Assembly: GCA_963921825.1 (NCBI GenBank)
Contig: OY997590.1
Coordinates: forward strand, 54,550,012 to 54,614,011
Origin: Erodium maritimum
Taxonomy: Eukaryota > Streptophyta > Magnoliopsida > Geraniales > Geraniaceae
DNA: 64,000 bases
Direction: 5' to 3'
The notes below the pieces were generated by a model. The model had not been told where the DNA came from, searched no databases, and saw nothing but the letters and a program-made list of their open reading frames with translations. The position numbers and the translations under genes were made by a program. This document shows, piece by piece, positions 20,987 to 32,514 of the stretch; within the stretch, counting starts at the first letter, position 1; every line of letters starts with the position of its first letter.

Positions 20987-23385
20987 GAGCATGAACAACA
21001 GAAAGGTCCTTGGTGAGGCCCTGGGTCTGAGGCCCTTGTGCTGACTGGACAAAAATGAGGTCTTGAGACTGCAGAATAGTGAGTGTTTTGCAATGGAGAG
21101 GCCCTCTGAGGCCCTAGGGCTGAGGCCCTGTGCTGACTGGATGGTGATTGGATTATTAATTGATATTTTGCTATTTTATTTAATTCTTTATAAGAAACCT
21201 TTTAAACTATTTATAATATGAACAACTTTGGAAAAAAATAATTAATGAAAATAATTAATTAGTATATAAATTTATCACGAATACAAATTAACTTTGAATT
21301 TTATTCAACCCCTTTTAATACAACCCCAAAAAATACATGTTCAAGAATCATCCTCTGTTGGGTCGACATCCGGTGGTGGGTGTTGTCGTCGAAGATCATT
21401 AATTTCACCTTGAAGGGTTGCCATGACTTCTCGCAGTCGGGCCTTGCACCACTTATGCTCTGCCATATCCTCTTCGGTGAAGGAGGAGGTATCCTTGTCC
21501 AACATGGACCTGTAGGTTGCAAAGTTTGCTTCCCACTGTTGGGTTAATGTGTGTATCATGCGGGTCCTTTCTGCATCGCGTTCCGCCCGTGAACGTTCAA
21601 CCTCCAGCCGTGCACGTTCCATCTCGGTGAAGGCAGACATTTGGGCCGTGAGGACGGTCGCCTTGTTTGAGGCCTTCACTTCCTTCTTTCCTTGTGGTCT
21701 GGTTCGGCGAGTGGGACTTGGGGCGACCTCAGGGGATGGGGGTGTGTCGCTGAGAGGGACCTCATTTCCCTCGTAGTTGTCGAAAGCTCCCCATTCTGGT
21801 TGTTGGGACTCACCACTAAGAGGTGTGTAATCGTCCCCTATGCTTATGGGTGGGGTTGAGCTATAAGCCCCAGCCTCATCCAATCGTTGTCGTTGTTGGC
21901 GTGCTTGTTGTTGGCGGACATTACCCATTGTGCCTTCCTCAGCAGCGAACTTGTTGTTGCCCTCGAGCTTCTTCACCCAATGATCCAGGTCGAACTTTAA
22001 TGGGTGGTCACCCATTTTCCCTGCTTTCGCCCACATCTCCTTCGCACGTCTCATGTGCTCCTCGTCGTTGTAGCCGCTCGCATACTCGTCCTTGGAGGAC
22101 TTCAAATACTCGAGGAACCTCCTTGTCTGCGAGGAGCCTCTGCCCCAACGTTTCTTGTAAGCTTGCCAGTTGCGTTCTTGGAGACTTGCCTTCGAGTTGT
22201 ACTTCCTCTGAACAGTGCACTAGAATGTATTTCCGGCTTGAGAGTTGCCCTTGATGGGGTCTTTTGTAGTACTCAACCAATAGTCTATGAGGTGGTTGTC
22301 TTCATTATTGCTGAATGTCCGCTCATCCGGGTGTGGTGCTCGGGGTCGGGGTCGTCGTTGGGAAGGTCCGACACAGGATGGTTGGGGGACGACTACGTCG
22401 GGTAGTGTGTGCCCGGGGTAGTTGTAGAATTGGGGTGGCATCTGGAACCCTTGTCCTTGTGGGTTCATTCCAAAAGGTAGCGTCTGGAACCCTTGTGGGT
22501 TCATACCAAATTGTGGTGGCATCTGGAACCCTAGCGCCATTTGAAATTGTTGGGGACAGAATTGCCCTAAACAATAAATTAATACAATAAACGAATTAAA
22601 AAATTATAATAAGTACATTAATTAAACAAATACAATGAAGTAATAACATAAATTCAATAAATACATTAACTAAATACAGTAAATTAATTAAAAAATTAAT
22701 TAACAAAATTATAATAGGTACATTAATTAAACAAATAGAATGAAGTAATTACAGAAATTCAATAAATACATAAACTAAATACAATAAATTAATTAAAAAA
22801 TTGCGTTACATAAATAATAAGTTTGCACTTACCTGAGCTCGACCCCGGTTGCGAGTATGGGGAGAAAGCGGAGTTGTCCCGATGGTCCGCTAGAATGTCT
22901 TGCAAATTATGTGCCAGATCGTCGGCGTTGAATCCGACTTCGTCACCAGCTGACTGTGCTCGGGACCCTGCGTCGCCCGACATTTTTCACGAGAATAATT
23001 GAAATGAGAGAAGAGAATGTGGGAATGGGAGTGTGAAAGTGGAGAATGGTGTGGAAAAAACGAGGACTGAGGTTGGGTATTTACAGGGTTTGAATTTGTT
23101 GATTTTTAATTTTTTTTTTAAAAATTAGCCGTTACTGACCGTTGTCAAACGGTCGGCTGGGGAGCCCACGTGTCGGCACGGGAGAGGGCCACGCAAGACG
23201 GAGGAACGAGGAGCGGGAGCGCGCGCCCGGCCATCAGTCGAGGGGCGAGGAGCGAGGAGCGAACCCGGGGGCGCGTGTTTCAGGGCCGCGGACCGCGAGA
23301 AATGAGGCCCACAACGGAACGGACCGAGGTCTACAGACCACGCGCGCGCGGGTTGGGGCCGTGGGTTGGCCCGTTGTGCATGCTC
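20987..23385 (-). mobile_element. PIF/Harbinger element carrying only ORF1
   Basis: Terminal inverted repeats GAGCATGAACAAC (left) and GAGCATGCACAAC (right, inverted) and TTA target copies at 20,984-20,986 and 23,386-23,388 fit PIF/Harbinger. Near the left end are repeated GAGGCCCTG blocks. It codes for the Myb/SANT-type accessory protein on the minus strand. I see no DDE transposase frame in the 2.4 kb, so it is non-autonomous. Confidence 0.85.
21341..22983 (-). pseudogene. PIF/Harbinger ORF1 (Myb/SANT-like, NAM-associated), one stop
   Basis: A two-exon gene: 22,983-22,833 (starts MSGDAGSRAQSAGDEVGF) and 22,566-21,341, with GT/AG borders and matching phase, 458 residues before the final stop. 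After Gln/Pro/Met-rich repeats (FQMPPQF, GMNPQG) comes the SANT-like domain (RTFSNNEDNHLIDYWLSTTK ... QRKYNSK ... NWQAYKKRWG), then a Lys/Arg/Glu-rich coiled C-terminal region (ARLEVERSRAERDAERTRMI) like the NAM-associated domain. In PIF/Harbinger elements this protein binds DNA and assists the transposase. One in-frame TAG at about 22,222-22,220 (probably an old TGG Trp codon) breaks it; otherwise the frame is open. A domesticated host gene is unlikely because it lies between the element's own inverted repeats. Confidence 0.75.
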
Positions 23386-23388
23386 TTA

Positions 23389-23921
23389 GAATCTCATCCA
23401 TAATTTGTCTTCCACCAATAAAACCCGACTGGTGTCAATTACCAATTTCCACCTTCAGGTCAACACCTTCGCCAAAAGCTTATAAATTGAAGAAAATAAG
23501 CTTATAGGTCAGTATTCATTAAAAGAACTTGGTTGGTCAACTTTCGGTATTAAAGACAAAAACGTGAAATTAAGCCCTTTGCCCAACCTGCCTCTATTGT
23601 AGAAAGCCTAAAAAAAGAGACATAATATCCTGCTTGAGTACACCCCAGCACTTTTGCAAAAATAACATAGAATACTCGTCTTGACTCGGGGCTTTAGACC
23701 CGTCACAAGCCTTTAAACCTGCATGAACCTCTTATTCTGGGGATCTCCTATCAAGCGTAATACTTGAGTCTCGCCCAGTTTGTTAAAATGCATGCTCAGT
23801 AAAACCTAGAGTAAATGCTCCTCCTTACTGAAATGTGTGCCAAAAAACTTATGTTCAGCTTCTTTAACTTTGTTCGAATCTGTCAAGGTTACCCCATCAA
23901 CCACAACTTGGACCATCTTAT
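23389..23921 (-). pseudogene. LINE ORF2 linker and 5' reverse transcriptase
   Basis: Minus-strand pieces read MVQVVVDGVTLTDSNKVKEA (linker after the endonuclease), ACDGSKAPSQDEYSMLFLQK then CWGVLKQDIMSLF (family form DGNKAPGPDGF), and later SGFIGGRQIMDEIL (family form FVKGRQILD). These are RT motifs just ahead of motif A. Several stops and frame changes are present. Confidence 0.75.
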
Positions 23922-23930
23922 TTATCATTT

Positions 23931-24210
23931 GGTTTAAATATATTATGGTACACTTATGTTCGGTTCCGCGACCTTTAGGTAACCTTGTGAATTTTTAATA
24001 CATTTGGGTACTCTAATGTTCGGTCCACAAACGTTTTGAGCCATTCTGTTAGAAAACTAATGAAATATTCCAAATAAATTAGTCATGTGACCCCATGTGC
24101 AGTTAAGGGGAGTGTGAAATGACGATTTTACCCTTTCTTTCTATAGCTTATAAATTCAACAAAATAAATAACCAACTTACCCTTATATAATAATATTAAA
24201 ATAATTTAAA
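23931..24210 (+). repeat. Left TIR of the Mutator-like element
   Basis: Pairs in reverse complement with 39,920-40,205. The two halves each contain an ATGTTCGGT core, so the TIR has an internal repeat. Edges inside the element are approximate. Confidence 0.7.
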
Positions 24211-24397
24211 AATAATAATAAATAAAATACATAATAAACCTTAACAGATTGGATCCAATACACATACAACACAAGACCTCATATATGAACTAATATATAC
24301 CAAAACAATAAATAGGTCTAAACCTAAATCAAGGTTATGTTCTTCTTTCTCATCTCAGCAGCAGCGACGAGATGATATACTCCACGGTCGATACATA

Positions 24398-26941
24398 TGT
24401 AAGAACCGCCCCCAGTCGATCTCGGTGAAACCGGAAGTTTTCAGCGAAAGTTGACTTTCGGACGGAAAAGTCAACCGATGACTCCGAGGGTCATTCGGGA
24501 CCTTTCCGGGCCGCCATCACGGTTAGCTTAGTTGGACCGTTTCCCTTCAATTGACTATAATATTGGGTAAAGTCAACCCAGAGTCTTTCGGTCAAACCGC
24601 AGTCCGATTAAGAACTAAAATCCGATAAGTTGTTGTGCTGGAAATTAGCTGTGTAGTAGTGGTCCCCACATGGACATGTGTCCATGTTTGTTTGGAAGGG
24701 AAGAAATGGTTGTGTCTTGACCTTCTTACCCTTAGTGGTTGCACTTGAGGAGTTAAGAACCAAATGGATTTTGGGACTTTCACAATTGGGTTAAAAGCAC
24801 AAAAATGAGAAGAAATCAGCTCATTTGAGCATTGTTGGCTGAATTTTCAGAGAGAGAAAAGCTTAGAAGCTTGAGGAGGAAGAAAGGAGGAAAATGTTGC
24901 ATTTTGGGCTTGGTTTCCACTCAAATCTCTTCAAAAACAAGAGATTCTTCTTCTACACTCCATTTCCAAGGTAATCATCTTACTCTTTTTTCGTTTTTTG
25001 TGATTTATGGTTCATGGGTTTGAGGGAAAATGAAGAACATGGTTGGGGTTTGAAGCTTCAATGGTGGATGATGATTTTTGAGGAAGAAAATGAGTTAGAT
25101 GATTGGTTTTAGTTGGGATTTGAGTAGCTTTGTTTATTGAATTGCTGAAGCTTTGGGTCTGTTTTGGGAGTTTTGTGGGTTCATCAATAGAGGTTTAGAG
25201 AAGGTTTTCGCAGAAAACGAGTTGGAGAAGAAATGCTCTGGTCTGGCACGGAACGGAGCCCGGACAGGGTCAGGTTCTGGCGCGGAACGCCGCCCTGAAA
25301 GGGCCAGGTTCTGGCACGGAGCTCGGAACAGAACGGGCTTGGTCCCGGCAAGGAACTCCGCGCGGACCGTGTCTGGTTCCGGGCCGGTACGCTGCGCGGA
25401 CCGTGCCTAGTTCCGGGCCGGTCTGTGGCACGCGCCGGGTCTGGTTCCAGGCCGGTCTGTGGTGCGGTTCGGGTCGGGTACCGGGCCGGTTCGGGGCATG
25501 GGCAGGGTTGGATTCCGGGCCAGTGGACCTTCTGAATTGGGCCTCGTTTCGGCCCATTTCTCGTTTAGCCTATGTTGGACTTTCGGGCTTAATTAAGTTA
25601 ATTCTTGTTCTTTTCGCAACTGAATTAGTTTTGACTTGAGTTTAAATTGTGATCCAAGGCTTCGGATCCGAGATCGTCAGTGGAGGAGACCCGAGGACAT
25701 AGTGAAGTGGAGGGGGAAGCAAGCCAAGACGTCAGCAGCTAGGAGTTGATCGTTGACTGATTTCGAGGTAGGGATCGTAGCGAATACCGGTTCAATTGTG
25801 GAAAGTTACTAGTATGCATGCTTGTTAATAATAATAAACGGAAAGGTCCTAGTTCGCATATAGGATGTGATTCACTAGAATAACCGCTTTCAATTACTGA
25901 ATAACCGGACGAGTCTTAGTTGCATGTAGGATGTGATTCACTAGTTTAATCGCTTTCATCTCTTGGGAAATTGTCGTGCTGGTAGAATGGCCATGTCGAG
26001 CCTTAGGGTTGCGTGTTGATTGAGATGCATGATACTTGTTGTAGGCGTTGTTTGAGAGTCTTAATCAGATTATACTCGGTGTAGCATGTTGTGACTATGT
26101 GTGGGCAAGTGTGCCGTGTTTGGTGTGCTGTGAACCTTTGGTTGTGATATGATCAGGTGAGTGATAGACCGATTTGTGTGTTATGGTGAGTTGGCTCGGT
26201 TGTTATACCGTGGTCGAACTATGGCATTGTGATGCGTGTTATTCTATTGTTGCGTGTTCCAAGAGGAGTTGTGTCCGGTATGATACCTACACTGAGAGAG
26301 TATGCCCGTGTAGAGTATCGAGGACGAGGACGATTTAACTATTACGCCGATGCTATGTGGTCCGGGAAGGCGTACGACCCAGGTATGTGCCGGTCTGATA
26401 TGCGTGAGGCCCTGATTCTACGTGACAGGAAGACGTCCGACTGAGGGATTTCTGGTATGGGATGTTACCCCGATTCTACGTGACGGGAAGATGTCGGGAC
26501 CGATGCTTCGTGTTCCAGCACATCACACAGTTGTGTGTGATGTGCGTGCTGATTGGCTTTGTGTGTTGTATTTAGTTGCGATTTTGATCTTACGAGGGTG
26601 ATTAGCGGTTAGTACTCGTTCCATGGGCGTTTTTGACAGCTATGCTTTGCTAGTATGCCTAAATTGGACGGTTACCTTGTGTTTCAGGTCTTGAGCGGGA
26701 TTCGTACTAGCTGGATGCTCGATGCTTGGGAGCTTCCGAGGGTCCTAGGCTAGCTTGTCTAGAGACGTACTGTTGTTTTGAACTCTTTTACTACGTGTTT
26801 TTACCGAGCTGTTGACTCGTGTGGATTTTCGGAGCTTTAAATTGTTATTTAGAGACCCTTTTTACATCTATAACTGGTTTATTAATTATTGTTTGAAGTT
26901 CACGTCTCGAGTCCAGTCAAAACCGGATTTGGGGCGTGACA
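24398..26941 (+). repeat. 5' LTR of the gypsy element
   Basis: 2,544 bp, TG...CA. Contains a GC-rich stretch with repeated TTCCGGGCCGGT-type blocks (25,250-25,520) and the GGAAAGGTCCTAG block shared with the other gypsy LTRs of this window. Confidence 0.92.
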
Positions 26942-29900
26942 ATTTGGTATCAGAGCCTGGTTTCATTTTGAAACTTTTTTTTTCAAAACCTCAAACCGTA
27001 CGTCAACTAGGTGGGTAGAATTGGGTCGTTAAGTTACTGTGTGTCGGTCACGCAAGTCGGAGATGTCCTAAGCGTAGAAACGAGACGGGAATAGTCTCAG
27101 GTTGGTGAAAGGTCTGGTCTAAGTACCGTGTACGTTGGTGAACCTGTGTGGTTGGTGTCATTGTTTGAGTTAAACTGTTTTCTAAGTGTGGACTTGGCCG
27201 GGCGGTAAAGGTGGAATTACCGAGACCCGAGCGTGTAACTGAGATAATTTGCTGTGTGCTGGAATTGTGTTTGAGTGATGTGTGCATGTTGTGTTTGGAT
27301 GTCCCGCATAAACGGATGGTTAGCTTAATTTACAAACGGGTCATGCCCGATTTTCTGCAGAAACTGAAGTGTATGCACCATCACGATTTAGCTATAGGGG
27401 CCACTATAGCTGGACGTGAATGGAGGGATGCTAAGTGGTTACAACGTAATTCGGGTACGCCTGAACCGGGTTGTAACGACATGGTGTCAACATGAATGTT
27501 ATGTTTGAAAGAGAACGCGTTAAGTCTTTTAAACCTAAGTTGTTGTTGTCTAATGTGTAATTGTTGTGTGGTAGTTGCTTTGTGGAATTGTGTTGTGGTA
27601 TAAACTGTAATCTGTGTGACTTGTGGGTGAAATTGTTGTTGAGTGCGAAACTATGTGTAATCTCGCTGTTTGAGTATATGATCTATGTGACGCACTAGTG
27701 TGCGGACTTCTCTGTTGTGTGCTATTATGTGACTATACTACTGAGTATATTATTACTATAAGTACTACTGCTGTGGACTGTGTGTGGCGTTAGTTATTCT
27801 AAGCGCGTTGTTCTTTTCGAGTTCAGTTTCTGAACGTGTGCGTTATCCGTGTAGAGGATTTACGACATGGCGCCGAGTTATGTTTCGCGAGGCACGAGGA
27901 GACGACCATCTAGGGGCCGGGGACAACCGTCGACTGCGGAGTCGGCAGGGGCGACTAGTGCCCAGGATGCGCCCGCTGAGGGGCACGAGAGGGCTGAGAC
28001 AGCCCAGGCGGCAGCTCTAGAGGAGCTGACTCGCACTGTTCAGGGTTTGGCAGCAGCCTTTTCCCGGAGAGAGGCTGCAGCTCCGACACCAGAGGCTGCA
28101 CTTGCTGCCACTGCAGCGACCACCGAGGGACCTGCTCAGGTCGACAGTTATACTACGCAGGCGCTGCGAGACTTCCGCAGGCTAGGCATACCAGTGTTTT
28201 CCAGGGAGCCAGACCCCGAGGCAGCCGAGAGGTGGTTGGAGCGGATCACCCGCAACCTAGACACATCAGGGATCCTGAGTTGTAGCCTGCGATTATTTTT
28301 CTCAGCTTCCCATCTGGAGGGGGGCTATCACTGATGGCGGCGCGAGCAGACACGAGTGGGAGATGACTTTACACTGTTTGGCCAGCGGTTTCTTGAGCAG
28401 TACTTTCCTCAGTCGGTACTGGACAACAGGCGTCAACAGTTCCTGGAGCTGCGACATGAGGGACTATCAGTGTCCGAGTACGAGGCGAGGTTCACATCCA
28501 TGTCTCGTTTTGCTCAGGAGATGGTTCAGATGGAGGCTCTCCGCTACCGTCATTTCGAGGGAGGGCTTCGCCCTGCGATCGCGGACATGGTCGCTGCCGT
28601 GAGACAGCTAGGACTCGGGAGGTCAAACCGAGATCGAGCAGCTCCCTAAGGCCATCTGAGTCTCGGGATCCGAGGAGGCAGAGGACATCGGGATTGTTTC
28701 AGCCTCAGACCCCGTTGAGAGGACCGCGATGGGTTGGGTCGGTGGCCTCTGTTGGACCTTCCATGAGAGGGCGCATGTGCTACGGTTGTGGGAAACTGGG
28801 TCACATGGCTCGAGACTGTACGGGGAGTAGCGGACCAGTGGACCGTCCAGCGGGTAGACCGGAGTAGAGGTCGAGTACCGGGCCACCGCTTTGTCACCGA
28901 TGCGATCGACTAGGACACTTCGCTTCCAGGTGCCCAGATCGGGCCGCGGAGGTGTTGGCCCCGCGACCACAGCAGTCGCAGACTGGGCAGTCCCCACAGT
29001 TCCAGCAGCGTCAAGCTCAGACGCAGAGAGCTCCGAGGCAGGCAGCGAGCGCGCTAGCGCCGAGGCAGAGAGCTGCGCAACAGGTAGCACTTCCACCACC
29101 TCCGAGAGGCGGACCCCTTGCACAGCAGGACCGAGTGTATGCTGTCACCGACTCCCGAGCTGAGGGACATCACGCCGGCCATGAGGCTAGACATGGTACG
29201 TGTTTGCTTTATAATTCATGGGCATCTTTCTTTTTTGATATTGGAGCGTCTCATTCTTTCATCTTTTCTTCTTTTGCTCGTATGTTGGGGTTGAGAGTGG
29301 AGTTTCTGAGTAGACCTTTATGTCTTGGCACCCCGGTTATGGGAGAGGTAGTTCTGAGTACTGTGTGTCGGGCTTGTGAGATCCGAGTGGACGATTGCCT
29401 GTTTTATGGTGACTTACTTGTACTGGACATGACGATGTTTGACATTATCTTGGGGATGGACTGCATGAAGAGGTATCGGGCATCGATCGACTGTTATCGT
29501 CGACAGGTGACCGTAGTGTCGGGCGACACGGTCGTTACTTGTGTTTTGGGCAGCAGGAGCGGAGTACTCCTGTCTGCGTTGACCGTGGGAGATGAGACGG
29601 AGATCGTGCTGAGTAGAGAGCAGCCGCGAGTAGTATGCGAGTTCCCGGAGGTCTTTCCGGAGGAGCTGTCAGGATTATCGCCGACGCGCGAGGTGGAGTT
29701 TAGGATCGACTTGGTCCCGAGTACGGCGCCGATCTCTATGGCCCCGTATCGGTTTGCACCAGCCGAGTTAGTCGAGCTGAAGGGACAACTCGAGGAGCTG
29801 TTGCATCCGACCGAGTGCTTCACCGTGGGGAGCACCCGCCCTTTTCGTGAAGAAGAAGGGTGGAGCCTTGAGGATGTGCATTGATTACCGGAAGTTGAAC

Positions 29901-32514
29901 CGGATTACGATGAATAACCGTTATCCGATGCCGAGGATCGATGACCTGTTTGATCAGCTGAGAGGAGCAAAGTGCCTCTCGAAGATTGATCTTCGATCAG
30001 GATACTATCAGTTGAGGGTTCGGGAGGAGGATGTGGAGAAGACCGTATTTCGGACTCGGTGTGGACACTACGAGTTCTTGGTGATGTCGTTCGGGTTGAC
30101 GAACGCACCTGCAGCGTTCATGGACTTGATTAACGGGATCTTTCGACTACCTGGATCAGTTCGTCGTGGTGTTAGTGGATGACATTCTGATTTATTCTCC
30201 TAGTGAGGAGGCACACGTGGAGCACCTGAGGACAGTGTTGACTTTGTTGCAAACTCACCAGCTGTATGAAAACCTGGAGAATTGCGAGTTCTGGCTCGCC
30301 GAGGTGAAGTTCCGACGAAGAACGACGTGGTCTCGAAGTGGGCACGGCCCAAGAGTGTCTTCCAGATCCGTAGCTTCCTGGGCTTGGCAGGGTATTACAG
30401 ACGGTTCGTCCAAGACTTTTCACGATTGGCAGGGCCGATGACTGCCTTGACACGCAAGGGAGCGGAGTTGGTGTGGAATGATGAGTGTGAGCACTCCTTT
30501 TCCGAGCTGAAGGCTCGCTTGACCACCGCACCCGTATTGATCGTGCCTGAGCGCGAGGTCGGTTATGACGTGTATTGTGACGCGTCCGGTGATGGACTGG
30601 GATGTGTGTTGATGCAGTCCGGGAAGGTAGTTGCATATGGCTCGAGGCAGTTGAAGACACATGAGCGCAACTACCCGACCGATGACCTAGAGTTGGCAAC
30701 ATTGGTCTTTGCTCTGAAGAGCTGGCGACACTATTTGTATGGAGAGCGATTCCGGGTGTTCTCGGATCACAAGAGCTTCAAGTACATCTTCTCCCAGCGC
30801 GACTTGAACATGCGCCAGAAGCGATGGATGGAGCTGTTGAAGGAGTACGACTCGAGCTACTCTACCACCCGGGCAAGGCGAACGTCGTCGCCGATGCCCT
30901 GAGTAGGAAGTCGACTCACATCCTTTCTAGTATATCTGTCCGAGAGTGGGACATGATGGATGAGTTGAGCACGTTCAGGCTCGAGCTCGATGAGGTCACC
31001 GATGGCGTAGCCATGTGCGTTGGTGGCGCAGCCCACACTTGTTGCCCATGTGCTGGAGGCACATGCTGGGGATGCAGAGACAGCAAAGATCCGAGAGAGG
31101 ATAATCAGCGGTGACGACACCGAGGGCTGGGAGCAGGGTACTTATCTGGGTCTACGATACCGAGGAGGGCTGTTTGTGCCACGTGGTTGTAGAGATGATG
31201 TGTTGAGAGAGTCTCATCATTCCCGTCTTGTTGTGCACCCGGGTGGCACCAAGATGTATCGGGATATCCGGCGGCAGTTCTGGTGCAGCGGGATGCACAG
31301 AGCAGTGGCAGAGTTCGTTTCGAGGTGCCTCACTTGTCAGCAAGTGAAGGCCGAGCATCAGCGTCCCGCTGGCTTACTACAACTGTTACCGATCACAGAA
31401 TCGAAGTGGGAGCATGTCACGATGGACTTTGTGAGTGGCTTGCCGAGGTCGCCGAGAGGGCATGACGCAGTTTGGGTGGTGGTCGACCGATTGACCAAGT
31501 CGGCACACTTCTTAGGCATGAGGAAGACGGATACAGTTGATATTTTGAGCCGGTTGTATGTTCGGGAGATCATACGTCTTCACAGGGTTCCAGTGTCGAT
31601 TGTGACCGACAGAGATCAGCGTTTTACCTCCAGATTTTGGGAGAGCTTGTAGAGAGAGTTGGGGACCGAGGTCTTGCTTAGTACAACGTATCACCCACAG
31701 TCTGACGGTTAGTCAGAGCGCACTATCCAGAGACTGGAGGATATGCTGCGAGCCTGTGTGTTGGACTTTCGAGGGTCATGAGAGGACCACCTGCCTTTAG
31801 CGGAGTTTTCCTACAACAACAGCTTCTAGGCCAGTATTGGGATGGCACCGTTTGAGGCGTTGTATGGTAGGCCGTGCAAATCGCCCGTGTGTTGTGCAGA
31901 GGTGGGAGACCGGAGTATACTTGGTCTGGAGATTGTCCAGGAGACGACCGAAAAGGTCGCATTGATTCGGGATCGGTTGAGGACCGCGCAGAGTCACCAG
32001 AAGAGTTATGCAGATAGACGGTGCAGGCCTCTTGAGTTTTCGGTTGGTGATCATGTGTTTCTGAGGGTGAGCCCGAAGAAGGGCCTTTTGCGGTTCAACC
32101 GTGGCGGAGGCAAGTTGGCCCCACGGTTTATCGGACCTTTCGAGATCTTGGCAGAGTTGGAGCGGTTGCCTTTCGCCTAGCATTGCCACCACAGCTCGGA
32201 AACGTGCATAATGTCTTCCACGTATCCCAGTTGCGGAAGTACACCGCGGATCCCTCCCACGTGATTGAGTGGACGGACATCAGGTGAATGAGGATATGTC
32301 ATATGAGGAGCAGCTAGTCAAGATTCTGGATAGGCGAGAGAAGGCCCTACATGGCAGGACTATCCCACTGGTACGTGTGCAGTGGAAGCATCATGGAGCA
32401 GAGTCGACCTGGGAGCGCGAGGATGAGGTACGTGCAAAGTACCCCAGCCTATTCGACCCTTGAGGTACGTCTATTTTAAATTTCGAGGACGGAATTCTTT
32501 TAAGGGGGGTAGAT

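Noticed and set aside
21341-22105. Looks like a host NAM-associated or Myb-like transcription factor gene
   Set aside because: It lies between PIF/Harbinger inverted repeats with TTA flanks and has an in-frame stop; it is the element's ORF1.
26943-26956. Possible tRNA-Met gene
   Set aside because: TGGTATCAGAGCC is only the retroelement primer site complementary to the tRNA 3' end.
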